This document shows, piece by piece, positions 1 through 6,879 of a stretch of DNA of 10,549 bases. A program made the translations under genes and the position numbers. The notes beneath the pieces are model-generated. The model ran no database searches, was not told the DNA's origin, and worked only from the letters and a program-made list of their open reading frames with translations. Numbering within the stretch: the first letter of the stretch is position 1; every line of letters starts with the position of its first letter. The stretch is from Flavobacteriales bacterium (GTDB lineage Bacteria > Bacteroidota > Bacteroidia > Flavobacteriales > Crocinitomicaceae): the NCBI GenBank assembly GCA_947375085.1, contig CANCEQ010000099.1, positions 1-10,549 of the forward strand, given 5' to 3'.

Positions 1-1
1 A

Positions 2-112
2 AGTACATTAGATGTATTTCAAGTAGCTCAATTAATGGATACTATTAAATATGGTGATTCTGTAAAGAGACCACAAAATAGTTCTATCTTTTACAATATC
101 AGCGCTAATTAA
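2..112 (+). CDS. C-terminal end of an unrecognised protein (partial, 5' end outside window)
   Basis: An open frame enters from the left edge and runs 36 codons to a TAA at 110-112. The visible tail reads STLDVFQVAQLMDTIKYGD and ends in SIFYNISAN. I do not recognise the family from this fragment. It is taken as real because the frame is open from the edge, the composition is protein-like, and the stop is followed 22 bases later by a strong intrinsic terminator at 135-165, as expected for the last gene of a plus-strand unit converging on fmt. Nothing about location or function can be read from 36 residues, and the call rests on context. Confidence 0.6.
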   Translation, partial: STLDVFQVAQLMDTIKYGDSVKRPQNSSIFYNISAN

Positions 113-134
113 GATTTTGTATAGTTGAAATGTT

Positions 135-165
135 AAAAAAGGAATTGATTATCAATTCCTTTTTT
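135..165. terminator. Bidirectional intrinsic terminator between the upstream gene and fmt
   Basis: GGAATTGA at 141-148 pairs perfectly with TCAATTCC at 152-159 around a 3-base loop. The stem is extended by six A at 135-140 against a run of nine T at 160-168. Read on either strand it gives a hairpin followed by a U tract, so it can end both the plus-strand gene stopping at 112 and fmt on the minus strand. The fmt stop codon (167-169) overlaps the last T residues of the tract, so the fmt transcript enters the terminator immediately at the end of its coding region. Confidence 0.9.
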
Positions 166-166
166 T

Positions 167-1123
167 TTATACAGTTAAATCATCCACCGGATTACCAGCC
201 AATAATTCTTTAAAATTCATTCTTCTTTTTCCTTCTGGTTGTAATTCAATTACTTTTAGGTAATAATCAGAACAAGGAATTAAGATACCTTCTTTAGTCG
301 CTTTCAATTTAGAAGAAGAATCTACTTTTATATCTGTTTTTTCTGTCTTGAATATTTTAAAGGATTTCTCTTCCTTTTTCTCTTCGTTTTTAAAAGTGGT
401 CCAAGCAGTCGGGTAGGGTGAAAGTCCTCTGCAAAAATTATGTACTTCTTCAACTGGTTTAGTCAAATCGATTTGACACATTGGCTTGAAAATTTTAGGT
501 GCATTTTTTAATTCACCTTCTGTCAATTCGATTTGTGGAATACCTGCTATATCTCCAAGTCTAATTTTTTCAATGGTCTCACAAGATACTTTTGCGCCTA
601 AATTCATCAAACGGTCGTGAAGTTCACCTACAGTTTCATTTTCTCCTATTTCAACGTAAGAACGATCGATTATTTTTCCAGTATCTATTTCTTTTTCAAT
701 GAAGAAAGTAGTAACACCTGATTGTTTTTCACCATTTATTACCGCCCAGTTAATTGGAGCTGCACCTCTGTAATTCGGTAATATGGAAGCGTGTAAATTG
801 ATAGTTCCTTTAGGAGGCATTGCCCAAACAATTTCAGGTAACATCCTAAATGCAACAACCACAAATAAATCAGCATTCAGATTTTTTAATTCAGAGATAA
901 AACTTTCGTCTTTTAAATTAGTTGGTTGTAGAATATTCAATTCTTTTTCAACTGCATATTTTTTAACATCACTTTCAGAAATTTTTTGTCCTCTACCTGC
1001 AGGTTTGTCGGGAGCGGTAATTACTCCAACTACATTGAAATCATTTGCAATTATTTCATTTAAAATCGTAACTGCAAATTCAGGTGTCCCCATAAAAACG
1101 ATTCTGAAATTTTCTTTTGTCAT
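167..1123 (-). CDS. fmt: Methionyl-tRNA formyltransferase
   Basis: This enzyme transfers a formyl group from 10-formyltetrahydrofolate to the amino group of methionine on initiator tRNA, making the cytoplasmic fMet-tRNA used to start translation. The 318-residue length matches the family (E. coli Fmt is 315). The N-terminal Rossmann-type domain opens with the family motif FMGTPEF (residues 10-16). The formyl-transfer site is intact: N109 and H111 in NLHASILPNYRGAAPI, and D147 in the EIDTGK segment, correspond to the Asn/His/Asp triad of the family. Residues from about 205 form the C-terminal tRNA-binding domain, including LSPYPTAWTTF and the terminal NFKELLAGNP. Its lysine/glutamate-rich loop around 246-270 is likely variable. 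The ATG at 1121-1123 is the natural start, four residues before the first strand (FRIVFMG). It lies 72 bases downstream of the GxxExxY gene on the same strand, and a weak -7-like element sits at 1140-1147. Confidence 0.97.
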   Translation of the reverse strand: MTKENFRIVFMGTPEFAVTILNEIIANDFNVVGVITAPDKPAGRGQKISESDVKKYAVEKELNILQPTNLKDESFISELKNLNADLFVVVAFRMLPEIVWAMPPKGTINLHASILPNYRGAAPINWAVINGEKQSGVTTFFIEKEIDTGKIIDRSYVEIGENETVGELHDRLMNLGAKVSCETIEKIRLGDIAGIPQIELTEGELKNAPKIFKPMCQIDLTKPVEEVHNFCRGLSPYPTAWTTFKNEEKKEEKSFKIFKTEKTDIKVDSSSKLKATKEGILIPCSDYYLKVIELQPEGKRRMNFKELLAGNPVDDLTV

Positions 1124-1139
1124 AGTGATGTATTTGATG

Positions 1140-1147
1140 TAAAGATA
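1140..1147 (-). promoter_or_regulatory. fmt: Possible -7 promoter element for fmt
   Basis: On the minus strand these bases read TATCTTTA, seven of eight matches to the Bacteroidota -7 consensus TAnnTTTG, and lie 16 bases ahead of the fmt start codon. I see no convincing TTTG-type -33 element at the usual distance of about 20 bases, so this may be a weak promoter or chance in AT-rich DNA. Readthrough from the GxxExxY gene is the alternative source of fmt message. Confidence 0.3.
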
Positions 1148-1195
1148 AGGTTTATTATAAAAAATTAGAATTCCCTCAAGTCATTAATTTGCTTT

Positions 1196-1612
1196 TTACG
1201 CAGTAGGTTGATTTTGAATAGTTTTCATTTTGGTTGGTTTCATTACTCTTTTAAATTGAAGGCTGGTACTTCCAAAATTGATGAGTAATCCTGTTTTCAT
1301 ATTATACGCTTCTAAATAATTGATCGCTTGAGCTAAATGTACATCTTCTAATTCTTTTACAGCTTTGATTTCAACCATAATTTTATCTTCGACAAAGAAA
1401 TCAACTCTTCTGCGACCAAGAAAATTATTCTTGTAATAGATATCCATTACAAATTCTCTTTTAAAGTTGATATTTTGGCTCAGCATTTCAATTTCAAGTG
1501 CTTTTTGGTATATGACTTCTTGGAATCCATTTCCAATTATTTTATGGACTTCCATAGCGCATCCAATAATTTTTCCTGTTAAGTGACTGTCGGGGTAAGC
1601 TGGGTTAATCAT
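1196..1612 (-). CDS. GxxExxY family protein, PD-(D/E)XK nuclease-like
   Basis: This small protein (138 residues) carries the signature that names its family, G29-F-Q-E32-V-I-Y35. It also has a PD-(D/E)XK-type core: D71 in RRRVDFFV, then E81-I-K83 in MVEIKA on the next strand, followed by a helix with Q95 (LAQAINYLEAY) and a closing strand GLLINFGS. This is the typical order for the PDDEXK_3 (PF13366) group, which contains GxxExxY proteins. The fold implies metal-dependent nucleic-acid cleavage, but the biological role is not established and no partner gene is visible. The start is the ATG at 1610-1612, preceded by an A-rich leader without a Shine-Dalgarno sequence. The gene lies directly downstream (minus strand) of a non-coding tandem repeat at 1711-1947. 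Family assignment is firm; function is open. Confidence 0.9.
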   Translation of the reverse strand: MINPAYPDSHLTGKIIGCAMEVHKIIGNGFQEVIYQKALEIEMLSQNINFKREFVMDIYYKNNFLGRRRVDFFVEDKIMVEIKAVKELEDVHLAQAINYLEAYNMKTGLLINFGSTSLQFKRVMKPTKMKTIQNQPTA

Positions 1613-1962
1613 TTTATACTTTTTTAGGTGAAAATTTAATTTTTTCTATTGAAGTTAGTTTAAAAGTTCAAAAGTTCAATGGTTTTTAATTATTTTTTTT
1701 AGAATTTAAAGCAATAAATTAAGGTCGGCATGATTTAGAGTGGGAATCATAGTAATCATTCAATCAAATAATCATAGCAATAAATTATGATTAGTATGAT
1801 TCAATGATTGGCATGATTAAGAGTGGGAATCATAGTAATCTTTCAATCAAATAATCATAGCAATAAATTATGATTAGTATGATTCAATGATTGGCATGAT
1901 TAAGAGTGGGAATCATAGTAATCATTTAATCAAATAATCACAGCCAATATAGCTAACTAAAA
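1613..1962. other. 350-base non-coding region between MATE and GxxExxY genes
   Basis: No open frame of useful length is present on either strand. The repeat array (1711-1947) fills most of it. Next to the GxxExxY start there is a short direct repeat, AAAAGTTCA at 1662-1670 followed at once by AAAGTTCAA, within an AT-rich leader. No T-tract intrinsic terminator is visible after the MATE stop at 1963, so MATE transcription may run through the repeat array. I could not find a full Bacteroidota promoter for the GxxExxY gene here. Confidence 0.8.
1711..1947. repeat. 83-bp tandem repeat with internal imperfect palindrome, about 2.8 copies
   Basis: Copies start at 1728, 1811 and 1894, each with GCATGATT, giving a strict 83-bp period. 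Copies 1 and 2 differ at only two positions. Copy 3 matches for about 45 bases and then fades by about 1947. A shortened left copy (GCAATAAATT at 1711) has lost about 17 bases relative to the unit. Each unit contains arms of about 33 bases (1828-1860 and 1869-1901 for the second) around the 8-base centre CAATAAAT. The arms pair at roughly two thirds of positions and are built from AATCAT words spaced 8-9 bases, with ATGATT on the other arm. The period is not a multiple of three and there is no reading frame, so it is non-coding. Near-identity of copies suggests recent duplication. It resembles a REP/hairpin-type intergenic element; its class is not identified. Confidence 0.92.
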
Positions 1963-3291
1963 TCAAAGTATTTTTTTCTTCCAGTCAAATAAACGTAAGT
2001 ATCCAATAGATAGTAACGCCATAATTCCAAAATAAATGTACTCTACAGACCAAATCCAAAAGATATCTAGCTTGATTACTTTAATTAAAATATAAGAAGA
2101 TATTAAATAGATTACAACACTAATTACTTCAATTAAAAATGTCACTTGAGTATTACCGCTACCATTAATCGTTTGAAAATAAACACTTCCAAAGCCAAAA
2201 ATTAAAGTAGAAATTGAGATGAAACGTAAAATTTCAGCACTTTTTTGAACATATTCTTCCGAAGGGTTGATCATTGAAATGAGTTGAGTCGGAAAAAAAG
2301 TAGCTCCCAAAATTATGATTGATAGAAATAACATCGTGAGAAGTTGAATACGTTTCTGAATAATTTTTAAAGAAGCAAAATCACCATTTCCAATGTATTG
2401 TGAAATATAGGTTTTGGTTGTAGCAGAAAACCCCCAAATGGGTATGAAGGCTAAGAAATAGATAGAACGAATATTTTGAGAAACAGTCAATTCAAATTTT
2501 CCCATTTGTTCAATCCATGTAAAGAAAATAGTCCAAGTAGAAAGAGCTATAAGTCCCTGAAACATAATAGGGCTCCCCACTTTAAATAACTCTTTAAATG
2601 AAGTGAAATTAAAGCTGAAATGAGAAAATAAACTATATTCCTTTCTTATTTTTGAGAAGATTAAAAAGACAATCAAAAATAACATTCCTAAACCGTCAGC
2701 AATGGTCGAAGCCAAAGCAGCACCTTTGATTCCCATTTCAGGGAATATACCTTTTCCGAAAATTAAAAAATAATCAAAAAAGATATTTGAAAAGGCTGTT
2801 ATGATGGCGCTTACTAAAACTACCCACGTTTTTCCAGTTGCAAAAAAGAATGCTTGAATAGAGAGTGAAATCATGGCAAAAAAGAGGGCAAAACTTCTGA
2901 TAGATAGAAAGTCGATTTGAGCAGTAGCTAGATCGTGATGTTTCGAATAGCCTGTTAGTAATGAGGGTATTATTCCTTGAAGTATTAGGAAAAGTGCTAT
3001 CGCTAAAAGTAAATGAACCAGAATAGAAGAGCCAAAAATACGTCCAATAGAATCGATTCGTTTTTGACCAATTCTTCTAGCTATTAGAATCTGAGCACCA
3101 TCTCCCATTCCAGCTAGAGCCATAAACATGGTAACGAAGATTAAACCTGCATTTCCTGCTGCATCAAACGAAAGTGTGCTGTAACGACTTAAAAAAGCAG
3201 TATCCGTAAGTAAAACAACTGCTTGAATGAAGCTCGATACCATTAGAGGTAGAGCAACATTCAAAATTGTTTTATATCGTAAGTCGAGCAT
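1963..3291 (-). CDS. MATE family multidrug/toxin exporter
   Basis: This is a polytopic inner-membrane protein of 442 residues, within the usual 440-480 for MATE (multi antimicrobial extrusion) proteins, which export organic cations or metabolites using a sodium or proton gradient. It consists of about twelve hydrophobic helices in two halves. The N-terminal half begins with LNVALPLMVSSFIQAVVLLTDTAFLSRYS (about 10-38), where D30 and the following loop fit the first MATE repeat. The GDGAQILIARRIGQKR stretch (63-78) matches the conserved loop after helix 2. The second half starts near FKELFKVGSPIMFQGLIALSTW. The cytoplasmic end is very short and ends in DWKKKIL. The start ATG at 3289-3291 lies 7 bases after the stop of the RlmI-type gene, so the two are very probably co-transcribed. 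Substrate cannot be inferred from sequence. Confidence 0.93.
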   Translation of the reverse strand: MLDLRYKTILNVALPLMVSSFIQAVVLLTDTAFLSRYSTLSFDAAGNAGLIFVTMFMALAGMGDGAQILIARRIGQKRIDSIGRIFGSSILVHLLLAIALFLILQGIIPSLLTGYSKHHDLATAQIDFLSIRSFALFFAMISLSIQAFFFATGKTWVVLVSAIITAFSNIFFDYFLIFGKGIFPEMGIKGAALASTIADGLGMLFLIVFLIFSKIRKEYSLFSHFSFNFTSFKELFKVGSPIMFQGLIALSTWTIFFTWIEQMGKFELTVSQNIRSIYFLAFIPIWGFSATTKTYISQYIGNGDFASLKIIQKRIQLLTMLFLSIIILGATFFPTQLISMINPSEEYVQKSAEILRFISISTLIFGFGSVYFQTINGSGNTQVTFLIEVISVVIYLISSYILIKVIKLDIFWIWSVEYIYFGIMALLSIGYLRLFDWKKKIL

Positions 3292-3298
3292 TAAAAGG

Positions 3299-4468
3299 TT
3301 AATCTACTTGTAATACAAGTCCTTTTAAATATTCACCTTCAGGATGAAAAGCATTGATAGGATGATCTGCAGGTTGGTGAAGTTGTTCTAAAATACGAAC
3401 ATTTCTTCCAGCTTCAATCGCAGCTGCAATAACTGTATTAGTAAATAAAAATTTATCAACTACCTGAGAGCATGAGAAAGTGAAAATTATTCCACCTGGT
3501 TTTATTTGACGAATCGCATGTGCATTCAAACGTTTGTATCCTTGAATCGCTTTGTGGCGTTTATCTCTGTGTTTTGCGAATGCTGGAGGGTCTAGAACAA
3601 TGATATCATAATCTTCTTCCAAATCTTTCATGTATTCCATTGCATCCGCAACTATTGATTTATGTTTTGAACCAAAATTATTCAATTCAACATTTGCTTC
3701 TGTTAAAACAATTGCTTTTTTAGAACTGTCTAAAGAATGAACTAAATCGGCTCCTTCTTGAAGTGCTAAAAGACTGAAGCCTCCTGAATAACAGAAGGTG
3801 TTTAATACTTTTTTTCCTTGAGAATATTTTCCTAATAAAAATCTATTTTCACGTTGATCGATGAAGAAACCTGTTTTTTGACCTGTTATCCAATCGATTT
3901 GAAGTTTTACGCCGTATTCTAAAGCGATATGTGGAGTTTCGCAACTTCCGAATAAGTAAGCATCTTTTCCTTCAGCTCTTTGAGGAAGTGTATCAGATGA
4001 TTTAGAATAAATAGCTGTTAATGAAGTTCCTAATGCGAATTTCAATCCTTCAGCAACTAATTCTACTGAGTTATACATTCCGATACTATGACATTGAATA
4101 ACAGCCACTCCGTTGTAATAATCGACAATTAATCCAGGTAATGAATCTCCTTCACCGTGAACTAAACGACAAATGTTTGATTTTTCGTTGATTAAGTTTA
4201 ATTTAATTCTTAAATCAACAGCATTTTTTATCTGTTTATTGAAGAAGTCTTGATTTAACTCAAGGTCATCGAAAGTTAAAATACGAACAGAAATAGTAGC
4301 ATGTTGAAAGTGACCTCTAGCCAAAAAATAATCTTTGTGATCGCAAACGGTAACTACATCTCCATCTTTTAAATTGGTAACATCACTTGTTATTGCTCCT
4401 GAAAATACCCAAGGGTGTCTTCTTTCAATTGAATTTAATTTGTTTTTATTGATTTTTACAATATTCAT
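3299..4468 (-). CDS. rlmI: RlmI-type class I SAM-dependent 23S rRNA (cytosine-5) methyltransferase
   Basis: This cytoplasmic enzyme of 389 residues (E. coli RlmI is 396) is predicted to methylate C5 of a cytosine in 23S rRNA using S-adenosylmethionine. It opens with a PUA RNA-binding domain (about 3-70: HPWVFSGAI then GDVVTVCD). A central beta-rich segment follows with LVHGEGDSLPGLIVDYYNG (102-120), and the family motif GQKTGFFIDQRENR at 196-209. The Rossmann methyltransferase domain has the SAM-binding NTFCYSGGFS (223-232), DPPAF (293-297) and SCS (332-334), with C333 in the place of the catalytic cysteine. The C-terminal HPINAFHPEGEYLKGL matches COG1092 proteins. The start ATG at 4466-4468 has a good -7 element 23 bases upstream. 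It is the first gene of a likely two-gene unit with the MATE exporter. The target base could differ from E. coli's. Confidence 0.9.
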   Translation of the reverse strand: MNIVKINKNKLNSIERRHPWVFSGAITSDVTNLKDGDVVTVCDHKDYFLARGHFQHATISVRILTFDDLELNQDFFNKQIKNAVDLRIKLNLINEKSNICRLVHGEGDSLPGLIVDYYNGVAVIQCHSIGMYNSVELVAEGLKFALGTSLTAIYSKSSDTLPQRAEGKDAYLFGSCETPHIALEYGVKLQIDWITGQKTGFFIDQRENRFLLGKYSQGKKVLNTFCYSGGFSLLALQEGADLVHSLDSSKKAIVLTEANVELNNFGSKHKSIVADAMEYMKDLEEDYDIIVLDPPAFAKHRDKRHKAIQGYKRLNAHAIRQIKPGGIIFTFSCSQVVDKFLFTNTVIAAAIEAGRNVRILEQLHQPADHPINAFHPEGEYLKGLVLQVD

Positions 4469-4640
4469 GATGTTACTTTTTGTATTTGTCGCAAAGATAC
4501 TAAATTAAGGTTATGGTTGAGATAAAGGTTGAGGTTAAGATTTAGTTTATGTTTGAGTAAGTGGTTAAGATTAATCTTAGTATCAACCTCAAGCTCCACC
4601 TAATATTTTTTGTGTATTTTTACTCTAAAATAAAGATATT
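4469..4640. repeat. Divergent intergenic region with C-free stretch and inverted repeats
   Basis: From 4501 to 4575 the plus strand contains no C at all and is made of degenerate GGTTRAG-like words (for example GGTTGAGGTTAAGATT at 4527-4542). The polarity then flips: the next bases carry the complementary words (AATCTTAGTATCAACCTCAAG from 4573), so an imperfect long hairpin can form. At its centre is a perfect 14-bp palindrome, TAAGATTAATCTTA at 4566-4579. The region separates the divergent rlmI and the gene at 4641, so it must hold both promoters. A TAnnTTTG element is visible only for rlmI. For the plus strand only a weak TATTTTTA (4615-4622) can be pointed to. Confidence 0.65.
4492..4499 (-). 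promoter_or_regulatory. rlmI: -7 promoter element for rlmI-MATE unit
   Basis: On the minus strand this reads TATCTTTG, a perfect match to the Bacteroidota -7 consensus TAnnTTTG, 23 bases ahead of the rlmI start codon, a normal leader distance. The expected -33 TTTG/TTG about 20 bases further upstream is missing, because that side is the C-free tract (no CAA on the plus strand, hence no TTG on the minus). The promoter may depend on an activator or be of moderate strength. Confidence 0.6.
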
Positions 4641-5069
4641 ATGCGTTTGAACGTCCATTTTTACATGATGAATGAACATTTTTCTCAAGAGCATGCAGAT
4701 GCGCAACACAATGGAGAAGAATCAGAAAATAATTTACGTTACGAATGGGAGGATGAATTAAGTGTGAAGTCGATTGTAAATGATGTGGAAGTTTTACGTA
4801 AATCGATTTACACAATTCAAGGGTATTTATCAGATACTGAAACATTTGCTTACGATATTCCTGAAATGATTGTCTTTAATATAGCATTAGAAGATGGAAC
4901 AGTTACTCAAATGGCATGTTCTGAAAGTATTGTCGAAAATTTCGAATTACTAGACGAATCGGAAGGCAAACGTTTAAATGTCTATTTGAAGGAAGAAGAG
5001 CCTCATACCAATCCTATTCCTGGTATTTATGTTGCTTTACAAGAATTCCCGAAAGAATTATCTGAATAA
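4641..5069 (+). CDS. Acidic hypothetical protein, first gene of the five-gene unit
   Basis: I do not recognise this 142-residue protein. It is strongly acidic, with many Glu and Asp (EESENN, EWEDE, LLDESEGK, KEEEPH), has no signal peptide or membrane segment, and is therefore probably cytoplasmic. Residues 1-35 are His/Gln/Asn/Glu-rich and look flexible. From about 45 the pattern alternates helix (VNDVEVLRKSIYTIQGYL) and strands (MIVFNIALEDGTVTQMAC), suggesting a small folded domain. Its TAA stop shares one base with the ATG of the ABC ATPase gene (TAATG at 5067-5071), strong evidence for a real, translationally coupled gene. The start at 4641 is the longest option; ATGs at codons 9 and 10 are possible alternatives. 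Coupling suggests a partner or regulator of the ATPase, but this is inference. Confidence 0.85.
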   Translation: MRLNVHFYMMNEHFSQEHADAQHNGEESENNLRYEWEDELSVKSIVNDVEVLRKSIYTIQGYLSDTETFAYDIPEMIVFNIALEDGTVTQMACSESIVENFELLDESEGKRLNVYLKEEEPHTNPIPGIYVALQEFPKELSE

Positions 5070-6019
5070 TGTTAGAACTTAAATCGGTTTCATTTTCTTA
5101 CGATTCACCTATTTTTAAAGATATTTCATTTGAAATTGGAGAAGGAGAGATAATTGGAATTGTTGGAAATAGTGGTGCAGGTAAAACTACCTTATTAAAA
5201 GTAATCGCTGGACTTATAGAACCAACTTCAGGACAGGTAATTTTTGAAAACGAAAAAGTAAAAGGTCCTTCTCAGAATTTAGTTCCGGGTCACGATGAAA
5301 TAAAATTGGTTAACCAAGATTTTGGATTGGATATTTACCATACTGTAAGAGAAAATATTAGAGAAAAAGCACTTTACCTACCGAAGAAAGAACGAGAAGA
5401 ATTGGTTTGTGAATTGCTGGATTTAATTGAATTAACAAATCTTTCAGAACAAAAAGCACTCTTACTATCAGGAGGTGAACAACAACGTTTAGCTTTAGCA
5501 AGAGCATTAGCAGGTGAACCTAAACTAATATTATTAGATGAACCATTTGTTCATTTAGACGGTCGACTTCGATTAAAAATTTCAAATTATTTACTTCAAA
5601 TGAAAGAGATTAGAGGAACTAGTTTTCTTTTGGTTTCTCACGATGGTGGTGAAATGTTAAGTTTAGCCAATCGAATTATTCATTTTTCAAATGGAGAAAT
5701 TGCTAGGATAGAAACTCCAGAAGCTTTTTATTTTAATCCTAAAAGCAGGGAAGAAGGAGAGTTGTTTGGAGTAATAAATGAATTAAAAATAAAGAATGAA
5801 GTTTGTTTTTTTAGACCAACTGAATTTGAATTAGTAAAATCTAAATCAGATGATTCTATTTGTGTTCAATTTATTGGTTCACAATTTGCAGGGCCCTACT
5901 TTGTTAATTATTTTCAAACAAAAAATGAGGAACAAATTATCTTATATCACATTGATACATTAGAAAATGAAAGAGAAATTATCATTAAAAAAAGGAATCA
6001 GACATCTTACATGGCCTGA
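5069..6019 (+). CDS. ABC transporter ATP-binding protein with TOBE-like C-terminal domain
   Basis: This 316-residue ATPase subunit of an ABC transporter would act on the cytoplasmic face of the inner membrane. All nucleotide-binding motifs are intact: Walker A GNSGAGKTT (33-41), Q-loop Q83 (VNQDFGL), signature LSGGEQQR (133-140), Walker B LILLDEP (153-159) with catalytic E158, D-loop HLD, and switch H191 (LVSHD). After residue 235 there is an extra domain with FFRPTEFELV (247-256), resembling the TOBE domains of importer ATPases such as those for iron, sulfate or polyamines. The segment PEAFYFNPKSREEGELFG also fits that architecture. Unusually, no permease or binding-protein gene is adjacent. 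It overlaps the preceding gene by one base and the following YihY gene by 53 bases. The substrate is unknown; an importer-type or regulatory role is inferred only from the TOBE-like tail. Confidence 0.92.
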   Translation: MLELKSVSFSYDSPIFKDISFEIGEGEIIGIVGNSGAGKTTLLKVIAGLIEPTSGQVIFENEKVKGPSQNLVPGHDEIKLVNQDFGLDIYHTVRENIREKALYLPKKEREELVCELLDLIELTNLSEQKALLLSGGEQQRLALARALAGEPKLILLDEPFVHLDGRLRLKISNYLLQMKEIRGTSFLLVSHDGGEMLSLANRIIHFSNGEIARIETPEAFYFNPKSREEGELFGVINELKIKNEVCFFRPTEFELVKSKSDDSICVQFIGSQFAGPYFVNYFQTKNEEQIILYHIDTLENEREIIIKKRNQTSYMA

Positions 6020-6875
6020 AGTTTGGCAGTTAATAAAGACCACTTTTTCAGAGTTTTTTCAAGAAAAGAGTTTCTTGCATGGAGCAGCACTTTCTTATTA
6101 TATGATTTTCGCTATTGTTCCTTTGTTATACTTAGCTTTTGCAACTTTTGGTAAACTTGTTGGAAACGTTAGAATGGTTGAGATTATCGGGAAACTGTTG
6201 AAAGAACAAGTAGGAATTCAAGATGTGAGTGGTATTCTATCCTTTTTACATGGAGTTGATATGGAGAAAGGTAGCTTTATTTTAAACGTTATAGGAATTG
6301 TTGCATTACTACTTTCAAGTACAGCATTATTAGCTTCGTTAAGAGGAAGTATTAATGAGTTTTTTGATATTGAACCCGTTTTTCACAGTCATAAAAAATT
6401 AATCATTAGTCATTTAGTTTCTCGCTTAGTATCAGTTACATTGCTGACTGTTATGGGGATTGTAGTGATAGTGATTTATTTTGCTCAAACTATCTTAATG
6501 TCGGTTGGTAGGCATTTGTTTGAAGGGAGTGAAGCTGTCCATTGGTTTATATTGAGTTTTATAGAACATGGATTGTCAATTATTTCGAGTGTAATTATTT
6601 TCTTGTTTATTTTCAAATACTTACACGACGGAGTTGTGAAATGGAAACTTGCGTTTTCAGGCGCATTGGTAACCGGATTGATGTTGTATTTTGGTCAATT
6701 ATTAATTAAATATTATTTAGGTAATTACTTTTTTGCTAAAGATGGAGGAATTGCTGGAACGATGCTAGTACTTTTAGCTTGGATGTATTATTCGTCCCAA
6801 ATTATATTTTTAGGAGCAAAATTTACATCGGTTTATGCTAAAATGGTAGGCCAGACGATTGTATTAAGAGATTAG
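5967..6875 (+). CDS. YihY/virulence factor BrkB family membrane protein
   Basis: This is an integral inner-membrane protein of 302 residues, typical for the YihY/BrkB (UPF0761) family, whose molecular function is not settled. Despite older names it is not an RNase BN. Conserved features are HGAALSYYMIFAIVPLLYLAF (38-58), equivalent to the family's alanine-rich first helix, the RGSINEFFDIEP segment (126-137), and the C-terminal GGIAGTMLVLLAWMYYSSQIIFLGAKF block (260-286). I count six membrane helices: about 39-61, 104-126, 158-180, 200-218, 226-248 and 262-285. The ATG at 5967 lies inside the ABC gene, giving a 53-base overlap. No other ATG, GTG or TTG in this frame precedes the first conserved helix, so the overlap appears genuine. 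The sensor kinase gene follows after 4 bases. Confidence 0.92.
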   Translation: MKEKLSLKKGIRHLTWPEVWQLIKTTFSEFFQEKSFLHGAALSYYMIFAIVPLLYLAFATFGKLVGNVRMVEIIGKLLKEQVGIQDVSGILSFLHGVDMEKGSFILNVIGIVALLLSSTALLASLRGSINEFFDIEPVFHSHKKLIISHLVSRLVSVTLLTVMGIVVIVIYFAQTILMSVGRHLFEGSEAVHWFILSFIEHGLSIISSVIIFLFIFKYLHDGVVKWKLAFSGALVTGLMLYFGQLLIKYYLGNYFFAKDGGIAGTMLVLLAWMYYSSQIIFLGAKFTSVYAKMVGQTIVLRD

Positions 6876-6879
6876 AGAG

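Noticed and set aside
783..1142. Plus-strand open frame of 119 codons opposite fmt
   Set aside because: It lies almost wholly antisense to the conserved N-terminal half of fmt, has no recognisable motif and no upstream signals; it is a shadow of fmt codons.
1711..1947. CRISPR array
   Set aside because: The 83-bp unit is repeated in full with no unique spacers, there are under three copies, and no cas gene is near.
1711..1947. Insertion sequence or REP-associated transposase system
   Set aside because: No transposase gene or target-site duplication is visible in the window; the repeat is only REP-like in shape.
4639..4845. Minus-strand open frame of 68 codons opposite the acidic protein gene
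   Set aside because: Antisense to a gene whose stop is coupled to the ABC ATPase start; no family features.
5967..6019. Frameshift or assembly error at the ABC/YihY junction
   Set aside because: Both reading frames are intact to their ends and both proteins have normal family length, so a true overlap explains it better.
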